From Hoeflea algicola (GTDB taxonomy: Bacteria > Pseudomonadota > Alphaproteobacteria > Rhizobiales > Rhizobiaceae), in the NCBI RefSeq assembly GCF_026619415.1, contig NZ_JAOVZR010000001.1, positions 3,704,501-3,768,500 on the forward strand: DNA of 64,000 nt, read 5' to 3'. This document shows positions 46,447-55,287 of this stretch, piece after piece. Position numbers and translations under genes: made by a program. The notes beneath the pieces were generated by a model. The model was not told the DNA's origin, ran no database searches, and was given only the letters and a program-made list of their open reading frames with translations. How positions within the stretch are numbered: position 1 is the first letter of the stretch; the number at the start of each line of letters is the position of its first letter.

Positions 46447-49051
46447 GGTCAGCCTCCCAGGTCCTGCTTCGCACTGGCTCGGGCGCATCGCGTTCGCTCG
46501 GCAGATAGTCGAGCGTTGTCTGTTTGATATGCGCGATTGCCATGCGCTCGCCGAGCCAGCGCCTGCGGCTATCCTGGTCCGGTTCAGGCAGGCTCAAATC
46601 TGCCGCTGCCATCTCCTTGTCGATCCGTCGACTATCCACAACCAGAGCGGTTTCGCCCCTGGCGCGGCTTACCGCGACATAGATGTCATGCCGGTCAAAG
46701 GCGGGGGAAACGAGAACTGCGGTCTGCTCGACGGTCGCACCCTGGGCACCGTAGATTGTCGAGGCATAGGCCAGCCCAAGTCTCGCCCGGCCCTGCTCGT
46801 CTGTAAGTTCGGAACTGTCGAACTGGACGGTTCTGTCACCGATCCTCACTGTGAGGGTTGCATGATTGCGGAATGCTCTGTCCGTGCCGGGACCAACAGG
46901 CTTGACAGCAATCACTCGGCCGACTGTACCGTTGATCACACCGACCCTGTCATTTCGGACCAGGAACCGAATCTGGTCTCCTGCAGCAATGTCGACGCGG
47001 TTTGCATGTCCAGACGGAGTAACGGCATCGATCCCGATGTCCTCGCCCCGAATGAGGTGTTTTTCGCGCAGGCGTGTGCGGACCTCTCGGCTGATTGCCG
47101 CCACTTCAGCATTGGTTTTCGCGACGATCAGGAAGGAGTTCGGCTTTGACGACCCGAGGTATTGGTCGACACGATCAACCACGGCCTTGACTGCGGCCTT
47201 CTCACCATCCGCTTCAATCAATAGGTTCCGCTCGGCAAACCCGGCAAGCGCCTTGTCAGCCTGCCCCCGCCCGAAGGCTGCCACGGCATCACGGGCCCAG
47301 GCCTCGCGTTGCCGGACAATGGTTTGAACACGGACTGCCTCGATCGCCTCGGCAACAAGCCGCAGGCCTGACCCCGCTCCGATCGCTTGCAATTGACCGC
47401 GATCGCCAGTGAGAAGCACTTTTGCCCCGGCAACCCGAGCGGCGGTTAGAAGACCGTGCATGTCTCGCGAAGCCAAGAGCCCCGCTTCATCGATGATCAG
47501 AACAGTTTTCGCATCGAGGAACGGTAACCCGTGTTCTGCCCGCGCAAGCCAGGAGGCTGTGGCCCGCGCCTCAATATCGAGATCGTCGCGAAGGGTATTT
47601 GCAACTCTCCAGGCGCTCGCAGCACCAACGACGCGGTATCCGGCCGTCTTCCAGGCTGTGACCGCAGGTGCAAGCAAGGTCGTTTTGCCGGTCCCGGGCG
47701 CTCCCTCGACAACCGCGATCCCCGCTTTGCCGGTCGCATATGTGACAGCAATCTGCTGCTCTTCGCTCAGCCCTCTCTTGCGACAGTCGGCAACAAGACG
47801 CTCGCCATCGATCTGGAAGCTGAGGGATTTCGCCATTCCAGCGGCCATATCGACCACTTCGCGCTCGATCCGGACCATCTCCGGCGTCGAATAACGTGGA
47901 AGGCCGATGCGGTCGCGGCCAAGTTCCACAACCTCTGCGGTCTCCAGCAGTTTGGACACTTCCACGTCAATGCGCTCGGCCCCGAGACCCGAGCCGACCA
48001 AGGCTTCTGCTACGGCGCGCACAACATCGCGACGCTCAAACACGCTTCTGGTTTCAGTCAGCTTCGCGGGAATGGCTGCCAGCCGTTCGGCAACAGCTTC
48101 ATTGTGTTGGCCTGCGTCGTCAAAGGATCGGCGCTGGTTTTCAATGACAGCCACTGCCGTAAAACCGATACGGCGTGTTGCATCGCGCCAGGCCAGTTCC
48201 CGGTCAATTCCGTCCTTGTCCTTCACCTTGCGACTAGACCGCGCAATCGCTGCAGCAAGGGCGGCCGACCGCTCAGCGTGCTCGCCCGCTGTTTTCAGTT
48301 CTTCCACAATTTCCTGACGACGGGCGGAGAAGTAGGTGATCGTTTCATCAGCCACGCTTGCAATCTCGAAGACGCCGTTGGAGCCAATACGGTCGATCTG
48401 AAGACCTGCCTTCATCACCCCCGCAGCGAGAGCTGCGTGATAGGTGGCTCCTGTGGCCATCTTCCAGTCGCGCAAGACGGTGGAATGCAGTGCTCCAACC
48501 GATTTGTCCGACCGCGTCGCCAGGTTGAGAATAACGCAATGGGTATGAAGGTTCGGATCGGCAAATGTGAAGCCATCGGCATGCTCTGCCGGCCTGCTTT
48601 CGCCATGGCGGAAGACCGCCGCCGACAAAGAGACCCGTTCGATCCGGCTACCGCCCCGGCCGCGCCGAGCAAACGCCGCTTCCTTTTCCACAAGCTGGAG
48701 CGTCTGGCGAACCGCATCCGCATGCGCGGCTTCGATGGCAGATCGCGTATCTGCACCGCCGAGCGCCCACATCAAGGACACTGACCGCGGCGCGGACAGC
48801 GTCACATCGAAAGCTGGAACCCGATTGATGCGACCGCCGCCATTGGTGACAAGGGATTGCCCCTCGGCATCCTTGCCGGAGAACAGGCGATCGAATAGAG
48901 CAGCCTCAACGACGGCTCCGTCGACAAGGCCATGATCGCCTGCCGGGGCAAACCACACACCGCGCGGCTCAACACCTGTTTCGCCCGTGTAGTATGCCGT
49001 CTGCTTCGTGTAATAGTCCGCGCTCGCCGCGGGGGTCCAGGTTGCCACCAT
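46436..49051 (-). CDS. MobF-family relaxase-helicase (TrwC/TraI-like)
   Basis: An 871-residue bifunctional transfer protein. Catalytic Tyr candidates are Tyr13/14 and Tyr20/21 in ADYYTKQTAYYTGE. The metal-binding His triad is His149 in AVFRHG with His169 and His171 in FADPNLHTHCVILN. The helicase half has Walker A VVEGAPGTGKTTLLAP, IIDEAGLLASRDM, LTGDRGQLQAIGAG and the C-terminal AYASTIYGAQGATVEQT and YVAVSRARGETAL. It nicks DNA at oriT, stays bound to the 5' end and unwinds the strand. A hairpin covers its ribosome site (separate entry). Confidence 0.95.
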   Translation of the reverse strand: MVATWTPAASADYYTKQTAYYTGETGVEPRGVWFAPAGDHGLVDGAVVEAALFDRLFSGKDAEGQSLVTNGGGRINRVPAFDVTLSAPRSVSLMWALGGADTRSAIEAAHADAVRQTLQLVEKEAAFARRGRGGSRIERVSLSAAVFRHGESRPAEHADGFTFADPNLHTHCVILNLATRSDKSVGALHSTVLRDWKMATGATYHAALAAGVMKAGLQIDRIGSNGVFEIASVADETITYFSARRQEIVEELKTAGEHAERSAALAAAIARSSRKVKDKDGIDRELAWRDATRRIGFTAVAVIENQRRSFDDAGQHNEAVAERLAAIPAKLTETRSVFERRDVVRAVAEALVGSGLGAERIDVEVSKLLETAEVVELGRDRIGLPRYSTPEMVRIEREVVDMAAGMAKSLSFQIDGERLVADCRKRGLSEEQQIAVTYATGKAGIAVVEGAPGTGKTTLLAPAVTAWKTAGYRVVGAASAWRVANTLRDDLDIEARATASWLARAEHGLPFLDAKTVLIIDEAGLLASRDMHGLLTAARVAGAKVLLTGDRGQLQAIGAGSGLRLVAEAIEAVRVQTIVRQREAWARDAVAAFGRGQADKALAGFAERNLLIEADGEKAAVKAVVDRVDQYLGSSKPNSFLIVAKTNAEVAAISREVRTRLREKHLIRGEDIGIDAVTPSGHANRVDIAAGDQIRFLVRNDRVGVINGTVGRVIAVKPVGPGTDRAFRNHATLTVRIGDRTVQFDSSELTDEQGRARLGLAYASTIYGAQGATVEQTAVLVSPAFDRHDIYVAVSRARGETALVVDSRRIDKEMAAADLSLPEPDQDSRRRWLGERMAIAHIKQTTLDYLPSERDAPEPVRSRTWEADHAL

Positions 49052-49078
49052 GGTTCATCTCCTTGATGACTCCATGGT
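49047..49078 (-). promoter_or_regulatory. Hairpin over ribosome site and start codon of the relaxase gene
   Basis: On the minus strand ACCATGG (49078-49072) pairs with CCATGGT (49053-49047), and inside it TCATC pairs with GATGA. The ribosome site AAGGAG spans the loop and first stem base, and the ATG lies in the outer stem. This suggests translation is held in check. Confidence 0.6.
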
Positions 49079-49094
49079 CGCCCGGCTCAAAAAG

Positions 49095-49112
49095 GTTGCT
49101 GGCCTAATGACC
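49095..49112 (-). promoter_or_regulatory. Shared 18-bp upstream motif, copy 1 (relaxase operon)
   Basis: Transcription-strand reading GGTCATTAGGCCAGCAAC. It lies 43 bases before the relaxase ATG and is preceded by an AAAA run. Near-identical copies lie before two other operons of the element. Confidence 0.7.
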
Positions 49113-49494
49113 TCAGAAGACTTTTAAGCGTATGTTTTTATTGTCTATTTTTTAGTATCCAAAAGGAGGCCCATCCCGCTGTGGTGTCCGGAACGGAATG
49201 CCTTGCCGGGGGCTGTCGGTCCCGCGTCCCTTCTCCGAAGGCGCTTTGCTGACGCTCCTGCGGCAACCCGGCTAACCGGTCGCGACATGCGCGAATTCCC
49301 GCGTCGTCCTCCTTGCGGAGCACCGCCATGCTCGACGCTCCGATATGCTCATCTCTTTTTCGATGCCCGGGGTCGCATCGACCCCGGGCATGGCAGACGT
49401 GCTGTCTGTTTCAGGGGCAGCATCGGGCTGTCTTTTCCCGAGGCATCGACGATGATCATGGCCAGCTTGCGCGGAGCCAGGTCAACGTTGTTCT
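49113..49494. other. Non-coding region between relaxase and coupling-protein genes, candidate oriT
   Basis: No credible gene in about 380 bases. It contains an A/T-rich tract (49128-49160) and a perfect 13-bp inverted repeat: ATGCCCGGGGTCG (49363-49375) and CGACCCCGGGCAT (49379-49391) with a 3-base loop. MobF origins of transfer usually lie next to the relaxase gene and carry such repeats. No U-run follows the hairpin on either strand, so it is a poor terminator. The oriT assignment is an inference. Confidence 0.45.
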
Positions 49495-51279
49495 TCATGA
49501 GCGGCCGTGCCCTTGTCGCGGGACATCCGCAGGTCTCCGCGCGTTCCAGAGACCAACAGGCCAACTGAGCATTGCTATATTGCCGTGACCTATGACGAGG
49601 GCTCTGATGCGCGAACTTTTGGCCGAGCGGGCGGTGAGCCCGAGAGCGTCGGAAAGGAATTGCGGATCGACGACAGGGATTCCCTGTGTCTTCCGCTCCG
49701 ATCGCGGCTTTCCGTCCGGGCCATGGCCTGTCTCCTCCATCCAGGAGACGGTTCGGTTGCCGATCCATATAGAGGAAATTTCTGACGCGGTGCTGCCGCT
49801 CGCGAGCCGACCTACGATCTTCGTCGTCATGTTGTCGAGCAGGTGCTGTGCACCATCCGCCCCATAGATTTCCTTGAGCTGTGCCGGAGACTGGATTGCC
49901 GCCACGATCCTTACGCCAAGGGATCGACCGATCGCTGCAAGACGGGGTATAGCGGGCGAATGTCCAAGCTGTGGTAGCTCATCAAGGCAGAGCCAGGTGG
50001 CCGGAGGACTTTTGCCGTCTGAGTAAGATATTGAGCCGGCATTGTCGGCAACGATCTTCAACACGATCCGGAACATCGACGCAGAAAGCTCAGGCTGCCG
50101 CCGTGATTGGCGCAGGATCAGGTTTGCACTGCCGGCTCCGCGAGCCCATCGCCGGATTGAGACGCCCGGTGATTTTGTTACATTTCGCGAAGACCCGCCC
50201 ATGGCGGCAAAGGCCTTTGCCATCTGACCGGCATTGGCAGCCAGAACGAAGTAGAAGGACATCGCCTGCCGCTGTGTTTGATCCTGCTCGACATTGATCA
50301 GTGACGCGGCAACCGGATCGCTTTGCCGCAGAAGCCTGAACAGATCCGCGACGGGTTTCGAAAGGATTTGATCTAGGTCTGTCCATGACCAGACTTTTCC
50401 GCGTTTAGCTGCTTCATTCTGAAGGCGAACGAGGATCGCGGTCAGCACTTGCCGCGCACCCGCCGACCATGATGGATCGTTCGTCTCCCGGATGATTTCT
50501 GTCGCCAGTTCCGCCGCGTCTTCCGGCGTAACTATGTCAAGACCAAGCATCCAACGACTGCTGCGGGCATCGTCGAGTGCCAGAAGACAGAAATCGTCGA
50601 TAGGGAAGCGGGCGGTTACATCGCCCTTGACGTCGAGCGCGAGGATCTTGTCACCGCGTTTGATCGCACTGTCCATGATGGTTTCCATCACCGTCGTCTT
50701 GCCAGCACCCGTCCCGCCGGCCAGCAGTATATGTTCCGCTTCGAGCGGTCGCGGCATGGTGAGACCGGCAACAAGTTCGACGCCGGAATCGGCGCCACCA
50801 AACCGTTTTGCCCAGGCTGCTGACAAGCTGCGTATTGCAGCTTTTCCGGCAACGAGTTGTGGCCCATTGACGTGGGACACGAGGGGCTCGGCGAGGACAT
50901 CGGCAAGCACGGCCTGCCTTGCTTCCAGACCGGCGATTGCCCCGACCAGCAGAGCCGCGGTACCCCGGACGCCAACAGGCAAACCGACGCCGAATGTGGA
51001 AAGCGCAGAGGCCAGCGCAAACGGAAGATCGATCAGTTGGATCATTGCGCCGAGCAGATCATTCCGGTTGAACGAATGCGCCACGTAGTCTCGCACGAGG
51101 CCAAACAGAAAGGCCATGTTGGTACCTCTTGCTTCGTCCAGATGTCCGAGCCAGGCAATAGGTGGCAACACCGTCATCATCGCTGCAAAGAGCGCACAGG
51201 TGACAACAATGGTGGCGACCGCCTGTGAGACGTTGGCCAGCAGGACCGGCTGGCGCGGTGTCAATGGATGAAGCTTCAT
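49495..51279 (-). CDS. Type IV coupling protein (VirD4/TraD-like ATPase)
   Basis: A 594-residue protein. Two N-terminal membrane segments (ATIVVTCALFAAMMTVLPPI; a second in about 100-118) lead to a DNA-translocase ATPase. Walker A is HILLAGGTGAGKTTVMETI (about 184-202), Walker B WLCLDELPQLG. VRIVAAIQSPAQLKEIYG and HLLDNMTTKIVGRLASG are typical TraD blocks. It hands the relaxase-DNA complex to a secretion channel. No channel genes are present. Its start overlaps the upstream gene by 4 bases. Confidence 0.93.
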   Translation of the reverse strand: MKLHPLTPRQPVLLANVSQAVATIVVTCALFAAMMTVLPPIAWLGHLDEARGTNMAFLFGLVRDYVAHSFNRNDLLGAMIQLIDLPFALASALSTFGVGLPVGVRGTAALLVGAIAGLEARQAVLADVLAEPLVSHVNGPQLVAGKAAIRSLSAAWAKRFGGADSGVELVAGLTMPRPLEAEHILLAGGTGAGKTTVMETIMDSAIKRGDKILALDVKGDVTARFPIDDFCLLALDDARSSRWMLGLDIVTPEDAAELATEIIRETNDPSWSAGARQVLTAILVRLQNEAAKRGKVWSWTDLDQILSKPVADLFRLLRQSDPVAASLINVEQDQTQRQAMSFYFVLAANAGQMAKAFAAMGGSSRNVTKSPGVSIRRWARGAGSANLILRQSRRQPELSASMFRIVLKIVADNAGSISYSDGKSPPATWLCLDELPQLGHSPAIPRLAAIGRSLGVRIVAAIQSPAQLKEIYGADGAQHLLDNMTTKIVGRLASGSTASEISSIWIGNRTVSWMEETGHGPDGKPRSERKTQGIPVVDPQFLSDALGLTARSAKSSRIRALVIGHGNIAMLSWPVGLWNARRPADVPRQGHGRS

Positions 51280-51923
51280 GATGACCTCCCTGACAAGCGA
51301 GACCGGTCACGCAAGACAACAATGAGCGAACCTGCAGGGAGCGGCATACTGGAGCTGCCTGCCAGATGCCGGTTCAGGTCAGCGAGATTGGGAACATCGA
51401 TGTGCAGCAGTTCAGCAGCGCTGACGAGCGAAAGCCGGCTGCCGCCCGTACGGTAAACACAGCCGTCTGTGCGTCTGTCGAGCCGCAAGCAGCGCGGCCA
51501 CTCCATCGCATTCCTCGACAACGTTCCTCCGGTCGTTGAAGGCACTACCGTTGCCAGGACCCGATCGAACGACAGGGCGGCAAGAATGATCCCGATGCAG
51601 ATCAGAGCCGTTGGAGACAGAAGTCTCCATTTCGCTGACAATCCGGGATTTGTAGCTGCAACAGACGGAGGGGTTGTTATCGCCTTCGTAGCTGCCGGAT
51701 AGGGTTTTGGGGCAAGCCCCACAAACTCGCCACGTTGTGCGGCCAGAGCTGCCAGGCCCTCAGGACCGATCATGGCAAGTGCCGAGGGCGGCACGGACGC
51801 CAGTTGTTCGAGTGGAAGAATCGAAAGCTGTCGCACGATTTCCGCCCGGCCGTCTTTTCGGTCGCGGATGGCTTTTTGCACGAGCGCATCGAAGTCAGTC
51901 TGCGCTTTTGAATCATGCTTCAT
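51276..51923 (-). CDS. Single-pass membrane protein between ParA-like and coupling-protein genes
   Basis: A 215-residue protein of unknown family. Residues 1-90 look cytoplasmic and helical (FDALVQKAIRDRKDGRAEIV; QLASVPPSALAMIGPEGLAA). One membrane segment follows (LLSPTALICIGIILAALSF). The outer part ends with SLVSAAELLHIDVPNLADLN and PLPAGSLIVVL, which recalls a LysM-type fold, though weakly. It overlaps the genes on both sides by a few bases, so the three are translated as a unit; a role in docking the coupling protein is inferred. Confidence 0.6.
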   Translation of the reverse strand: MKHDSKAQTDFDALVQKAIRDRKDGRAEIVRQLSILPLEQLASVPPSALAMIGPEGLAALAAQRGEFVGLAPKPYPAATKAITTPPSVAATNPGLSAKWRLLSPTALICIGIILAALSFDRVLATVVPSTTGGTLSRNAMEWPRCLRLDRRTDGCVYRTGGSRLSLVSAAELLHIDVPNLADLNRHLAGSSSMPLPAGSLIVVLRDRSRLSGRSS

Positions 51924-52776
51924 CGCTCAGTCCTCGCGCATTCAGGGACAGAGATTTGAACGACTGACTGGCATGCGCGATGAAGGCGGCAACGTCACCG
52001 CGCAAGACTTTGGCCGCTGGACGACTGCGGCCGGTCCATGCCTGGATCTCGGAAATTTCGGCGGCTACCACATCCACAAACCGCTTCCCCGCAGCCTCAA
52101 ATGGCAGCCACGACCCTGGAGCGATCGCCGGCAATTTTACAAGATTGACTTGGTGGCAGAGTGGTTCCAATCCCTCACGCCAGACCAGATCGGCAGGCGA
52201 GCCGGGATAGAATCGGAACGGGCCGTCGCGGCCGTTGAGAACAATCCCCCGCATGACAGATGGCAGCACCCGCTCGACGGCCTTGGCCGTTCGCACCGCA
52301 CCACGCATCGCCTCTGGTTCCGCCGTCGCTGGTACAAGCCATGTCGCAGACTCTCCGGCTTCCAGCAAGTCGGCATCCAGATCGACCAGGCCGCAATATT
52401 CTTCTACAAGTTGCTGCTGCGGGCCACCGATGTCGACGATCAGCGCCACACCGTCCTCAAGCGAACGCTCTATCGCCGAATAAAGCGGATCGAAGGCCGT
52501 CACGATTGCCGCAGGGTCGCGTCTCAGGTCATCGAGGCGCGCCGGGGCTACGGTCGTCACCCGGTCGCCGAACAGGGATGGAAGCCTGTCCTGTTCGTCG
52601 ATCTGCACGATCCTGAAGTCACGACCGTTGATTTCCATGAGATCGGCGACGAGAGCACTCACAAAGCTCTTGCCGACGCCGCCCTTGTCGCTGCCGACGA
52701 AGACAATGCGAGGAGGCTCAGACCCCGCTGCTGCTTTCGGGTGTGATATTTTTGAAGATGATGATGTCTTGCCCAT
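51913..52776 (-). CDS. ParA/MinD-type ATPase of the mobilisation operon
   Basis: A 287-residue P-loop protein. The deviant Walker A is VFVGSDKGGVGKSFVSALVA (Lys31 and Lys36), followed by IVQIDEQDRLPSLFGD and LIVDIGGPQQQLVEEY. Such proteins act in partition or in placing transfer complexes (TraL/VirC1-like). There is no partner ParB. First gene of the operon that continues with the membrane protein and the coupling protein. A motif and an RBS hairpin lie upstream. Confidence 0.85.
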   Translation of the reverse strand: MGKTSSSSKISHPKAAAGSEPPRIVFVGSDKGGVGKSFVSALVADLMEINGRDFRIVQIDEQDRLPSLFGDRVTTVAPARLDDLRRDPAAIVTAFDPLYSAIERSLEDGVALIVDIGGPQQQLVEEYCGLVDLDADLLEAGESATWLVPATAEPEAMRGAVRTAKAVERVLPSVMRGIVLNGRDGPFRFYPGSPADLVWREGLEPLCHQVNLVKLPAIAPGSWLPFEAAGKRFVDVVAAEISEIQAWTGRSRPAAKVLRGDVAAFIAHASQSFKSLSLNARGLSDEA

Positions 52777-52806
52777 GGGAAACTCCTTTGCTTTGCATGG
52801 AGTCCC
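52777..52806 (-). promoter_or_regulatory. Hairpin over the ribosome site of the ParA-like gene
   Basis: On the minus strand GGG-ACTCC (52806-52799) pairs with GGAGT-(AA)-CCC (52786-52777). The GGAG ribosome site is in the stem and the ATG follows directly. The loop is 12 bases. Confidence 0.55.
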
Positions 52807-52827
52807 ATTCCAACAGCGCCACTCGCA

Positions 52828-52845
52828 GTTGGTGGCCTAATGATC
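52828..52845 (-). promoter_or_regulatory. Shared 18-bp upstream motif, copy 2 (ParA-coupling protein operon)
   Basis: Transcription-strand reading GATCATTAGGCCACCAAC, differing from copy 1 at two positions. It ends 51 bases before the ATG and is preceded by a run of A. Confidence 0.7.
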
Positions 52846-52925
52846 TCAAAGTTTTTCGGCAGACGAAAGAAAAGAGGCCGGCGCAATCGCACCGGCCCCT
52901 CATGCCTTGTACTGATAATGTCCGA

Positions 52926-53900
52926 TCAGTCCGGGTTCATCCAGTGCCGGTCCATCTGCGAAAGGATCGCCGCCGTCACCGGAACCGGCCAGCTATTCCC
53001 GACGAGGCGATATTTCTCGATATCGCGTAACGGCCGTCCACGGAAGGATAGGCCGTCCAGCCAGTTGTCCGGAAAACCCTGCGCCCTCAGCGCCTCCAGC
53101 GGCGTCGGTCGCCGGACCACAAGGCCGCGTTCCGGGAACTCCTGGACAACCAGAAAGTCCATTTCGTGGCCCTTCATACCCGCGCGGTTCATGCCTGAAC
53201 CGCTCGCCATCAGCGTGCCGAGCCGCGCCGGATGCAGCACAGCAGTCCCTCCAGCAAAGACGGATGAAGGCGATACCGGTGCCTCTCCGCCCGCCTGAGC
53301 ACTCCCTGTGCTGCCCGCCGCGAGAGCGAGTAGCGCATCAGGTGAGGTCCCGGCATCTCCGCGATGTCCGCAAAGGAACAACCGTCTGCGGCGCTGGGCG
53401 ACGAAGTCGCTCGCGTCGATGACTCGATGACCAGTCGTGTAGGTGGAGTCACGAAGTCCGTTGGTGAAGGCCCGGAAGGGCCTTCCCTCATCGACCGTCG
53501 CGAATTGCGGGACGTTTTCGATGAGGATGACTTTGGGCGCGACCGTCTTGACGATGCGCAAGACCTCCTGACTGAGGTCGCGGGTGTCGTTGGTTCCGCG
53601 CTGCCTGCCGGCTGCGGAATAGGGCTGGCAGGGGATACCTGCGATGAGAAGATCGACTTGTCCATAATAATCCTTCCAATTGTCAATTGCTGTAATGTCG
53701 CCGAGATTGCGGATATCGGGAAACTTCTGCGCCAGGACCGCAGCCGCCAGCGGATCAAATTCCGCCATTGCCACCATCTCGTGAGAAATTCCCGCCTGCC
53801 GGAATGCAGCGACATCCCCGCCGATCCCCGTGCATAAGCTGATGACTCGCATCTTCGCGCCGGGCTTCATTTTGGGGGTGTTGTTCGTTGCTGTCGTCAT
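52926..53900 (-). CDS. C5-cytosine DNA methyltransferase (solitary)
   Basis: A 324-residue enzyme. Motif I is ISLCTGIGGDVAAFRQAG, the catalytic Cys91 lies in AGIPCQPYSAAGRQ (motif IV), and ENV of motif VI is in VILIENVPQF. Motif VIII is FVAQRRRRLFLCG and motif X VGNSWPVPVTAAIL. The target-recognition region is about 185-265. No restriction endonuclease gene is nearby, so it probably protects the element's DNA on entry or marks it. It has its own copy of the shared motif and a hairpin at the ribosome site. Confidence 0.94.
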   Translation of the reverse strand: MTTATNNTPKMKPGAKMRVISLCTGIGGDVAAFRQAGISHEMVAMAEFDPLAAAVLAQKFPDIRNLGDITAIDNWKDYYGQVDLLIAGIPCQPYSAAGRQRGTNDTRDLSQEVLRIVKTVAPKVILIENVPQFATVDEGRPFRAFTNGLRDSTYTTGHRVIDASDFVAQRRRRLFLCGHRGDAGTSPDALLALAAGSTGSAQAGGEAPVSPSSVFAGGTAVLHPARLGTLMASGSGMNRAGMKGHEMDFLVVQEFPERGLVVRRPTPLEALRAQGFPDNWLDGLSFRGRPLRDIEKYRLVGNSWPVPVTAAILSQMDRHWMNPD

Positions 53901-53908
53901 TGCCGTCT

Positions 53909-53934
53909 CCTTGTTCTTTGCGACAAGAACAAGG
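53909..53934 (-). promoter_or_regulatory. Hairpin at the ribosome site of the methyltransferase gene
   Basis: A perfect 10-bp stem on the minus strand: CCTTGTTCTT (53934-53925), 6-base loop, AAGAACAAGG (53918-53909). The AAGGAG ribosome site overlaps the base of the stem, 8 bases before the ATG. Confidence 0.65.
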
Positions 53935-53952
53935 CTGACATGGCCGCGAAAA

Positions 53953-53970
53953 CTTGCTGGCCTAACGACC
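53953..53970 (-). promoter_or_regulatory. Shared 18-bp upstream motif, copy 3 (methyltransferase gene)
   Basis: Transcription-strand reading GGTCGTTAGGCCAGCAAG, two differences from copy 1. It lies 52 bases before the methyltransferase ATG and follows an AAAA run like the other two. Confidence 0.7.
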
Positions 53971-54003
53971 GAAACGTCTTTTCAAAATATTGTTTTTAAT
54001 GAC

Positions 54004-55287
54004 TTATTTCGGGTAATCAACTTTTATCGACTTCTTGCCTTTCGACGCCGGCTTCTTGCGTACGCCCTTGTTCGGCGGCGCTTTCGGGCCCTCCCTTAGA
54101 AAGACCCGCCAGGCGCGGACAAGCCGGGCCACGATCGCCGCCTGCGACAGACCTTTCGTTATCGTCGGCACGCCGGGCACGGCGTAGATGCCGCCCGTCG
54201 GGCGGCGCACCCCCGCATCCGAGGTCCGGTAGTCGCCAAGACGAAGCCGCGCTTCCAGTTCACGCCGCCAGTCGAGAAGCGGATAGAAGACCTTTGCCTC
54301 CAACCGCAGGATGCGCTGGATCACATGCTCCGGCCGAGGATAGGGATGAGCCGCCTCAATTACGAACTTGCGCTTTTCCACATACTTGACCGCTTCCCGC
54401 AGCGTGTTGACCTGGTGACGGTAAGTCAGAATCGTCGACAGCATGCCCGGATCGAACCGGAAGTCCTCATTGTCACTGTCAGTTCCAAGACTGATCAGCC
54501 GCTCGGATTTCTTCGCGCGCAGCCTGCTTTCTTCGTCCGTCTCGAAGACATAGATGATCACATGGTTGATGATGTTGCGCACTTTCGCCATCGTGCGCCA
54601 ATGCATCGGACCTTTCTCCAGCGGCCAGATCAGGTCGAGCACCCGGTTGATCAGTTTCCATTTCGGCGGCGCCTCGACATGATCCGCCATCTTCAGATTG
54701 CGACCCGCCGCACCATCGCCAACCTGAAGCGTGCGCTTCAGCAAGGCTTCCGCATGGGCGATCGCCTCCGCGAACTGGACTGGTGACGCCTCTCCAAGCG
54801 CCTTGAGTTTCTCCTTGCTGGTCAAGGCATCCGGCGCCTGCGCCCCTTCAAGCCCCGTCCCCATGTTCTCCGCCTTGAACAGCACCGGCGCGCTTTTCCT
54901 TGCGTGGATCGCTGCCATTTTCTTGAATGCGGCGATTTCCAGGTCCAACCGTCCCGGCACATAGATATCCTCATAGTCTTCCACGCCATGGAGCTTGACG
55001 GAGGCGGTCGGATATTGCCCGCAAACCGCCGCCAATGCGTCCCCCTCAAGGCCAAAGCCTCGCAGGCCGATCGTCTCCGGATTACCTTCCGTGACGTTGG
55101 CGATGCTCTTCAACACATTTCCGCGCGTCTGCGACGCCGCATAGTCCCGTTCAAGGATAAGGTAATCCATCGCAACAAACCGCAACTGCTCAGCCAGCGC
55201 CCGCGGCGTATAGCCGAACTCCCGGGCATCGCTCCCAATCCCCATTTCGAGGCCTGAAAGCGTTCCCTTGATCACAAGTTTCGTCAT
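54004..55287 (-). CDS. Large protein of unknown function in the mobile element
   Basis: A 427-residue soluble protein; I recognise no family. It opens with MTKLVIKGTLSGLEMGIGSD and has helical, charged stretches (ARKSAPVLFKAENMGTGLEG; VRNIINHVIIYVFETDEESR). The C-terminus is very basic (APPNKGVRKKPASKGKKSIK), which suggests nucleic-acid binding. No transmembrane or signal segment. It lies upstream of the methyltransferase gene on the same strand. Replication or a defence-related role is conceivable, but nothing in the sequence decides it. Confidence 0.6.
   Translation of the reverse strand: MTKLVIKGTLSGLEMGIGSDAREFGYTPRALAEQLRFVAMDYLILERDYAASQTRGNVLKSIANVTEGNPETIGLRGFGLEGDALAAVCGQYPTASVKLHGVEDYEDIYVPGRLDLEIAAFKKMAAIHARKSAPVLFKAENMGTGLEGAQAPDALTSKEKLKALGEASPVQFAEAIAHAEALLKRTLQVGDGAAGRNLKMADHVEAPPKWKLINRVLDLIWPLEKGPMHWRTMAKVRNIINHVIIYVFETDEESRLRAKKSERLISLGTDSDNEDFRFDPGMLSTILTYRHQVNTLREAVKYVEKRKFVIEAAHPYPRPEHVIQRILRLEAKVFYPLLDWRRELEARLRLGDYRTSDAGVRRPTGGIYAVPGVPTITKGLSQAAIVARLVRAWRVFLREGPKAPPNKGVRKKPASKGKKSIKVDYPK

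Noticed and set aside
49138..49329. 63-codon minus-strand frame in the gap upstream of the relaxase
   Set aside because: A weak GGAG lies before it, but the composition is poor and it has no recognisable feature; the region fits a non-coding transfer origin better.
49363..49391. Strong hairpin considered as a terminator of the coupling-protein operon
   Set aside because: No U-run follows on either strand and it lies 100 bases past the stop.
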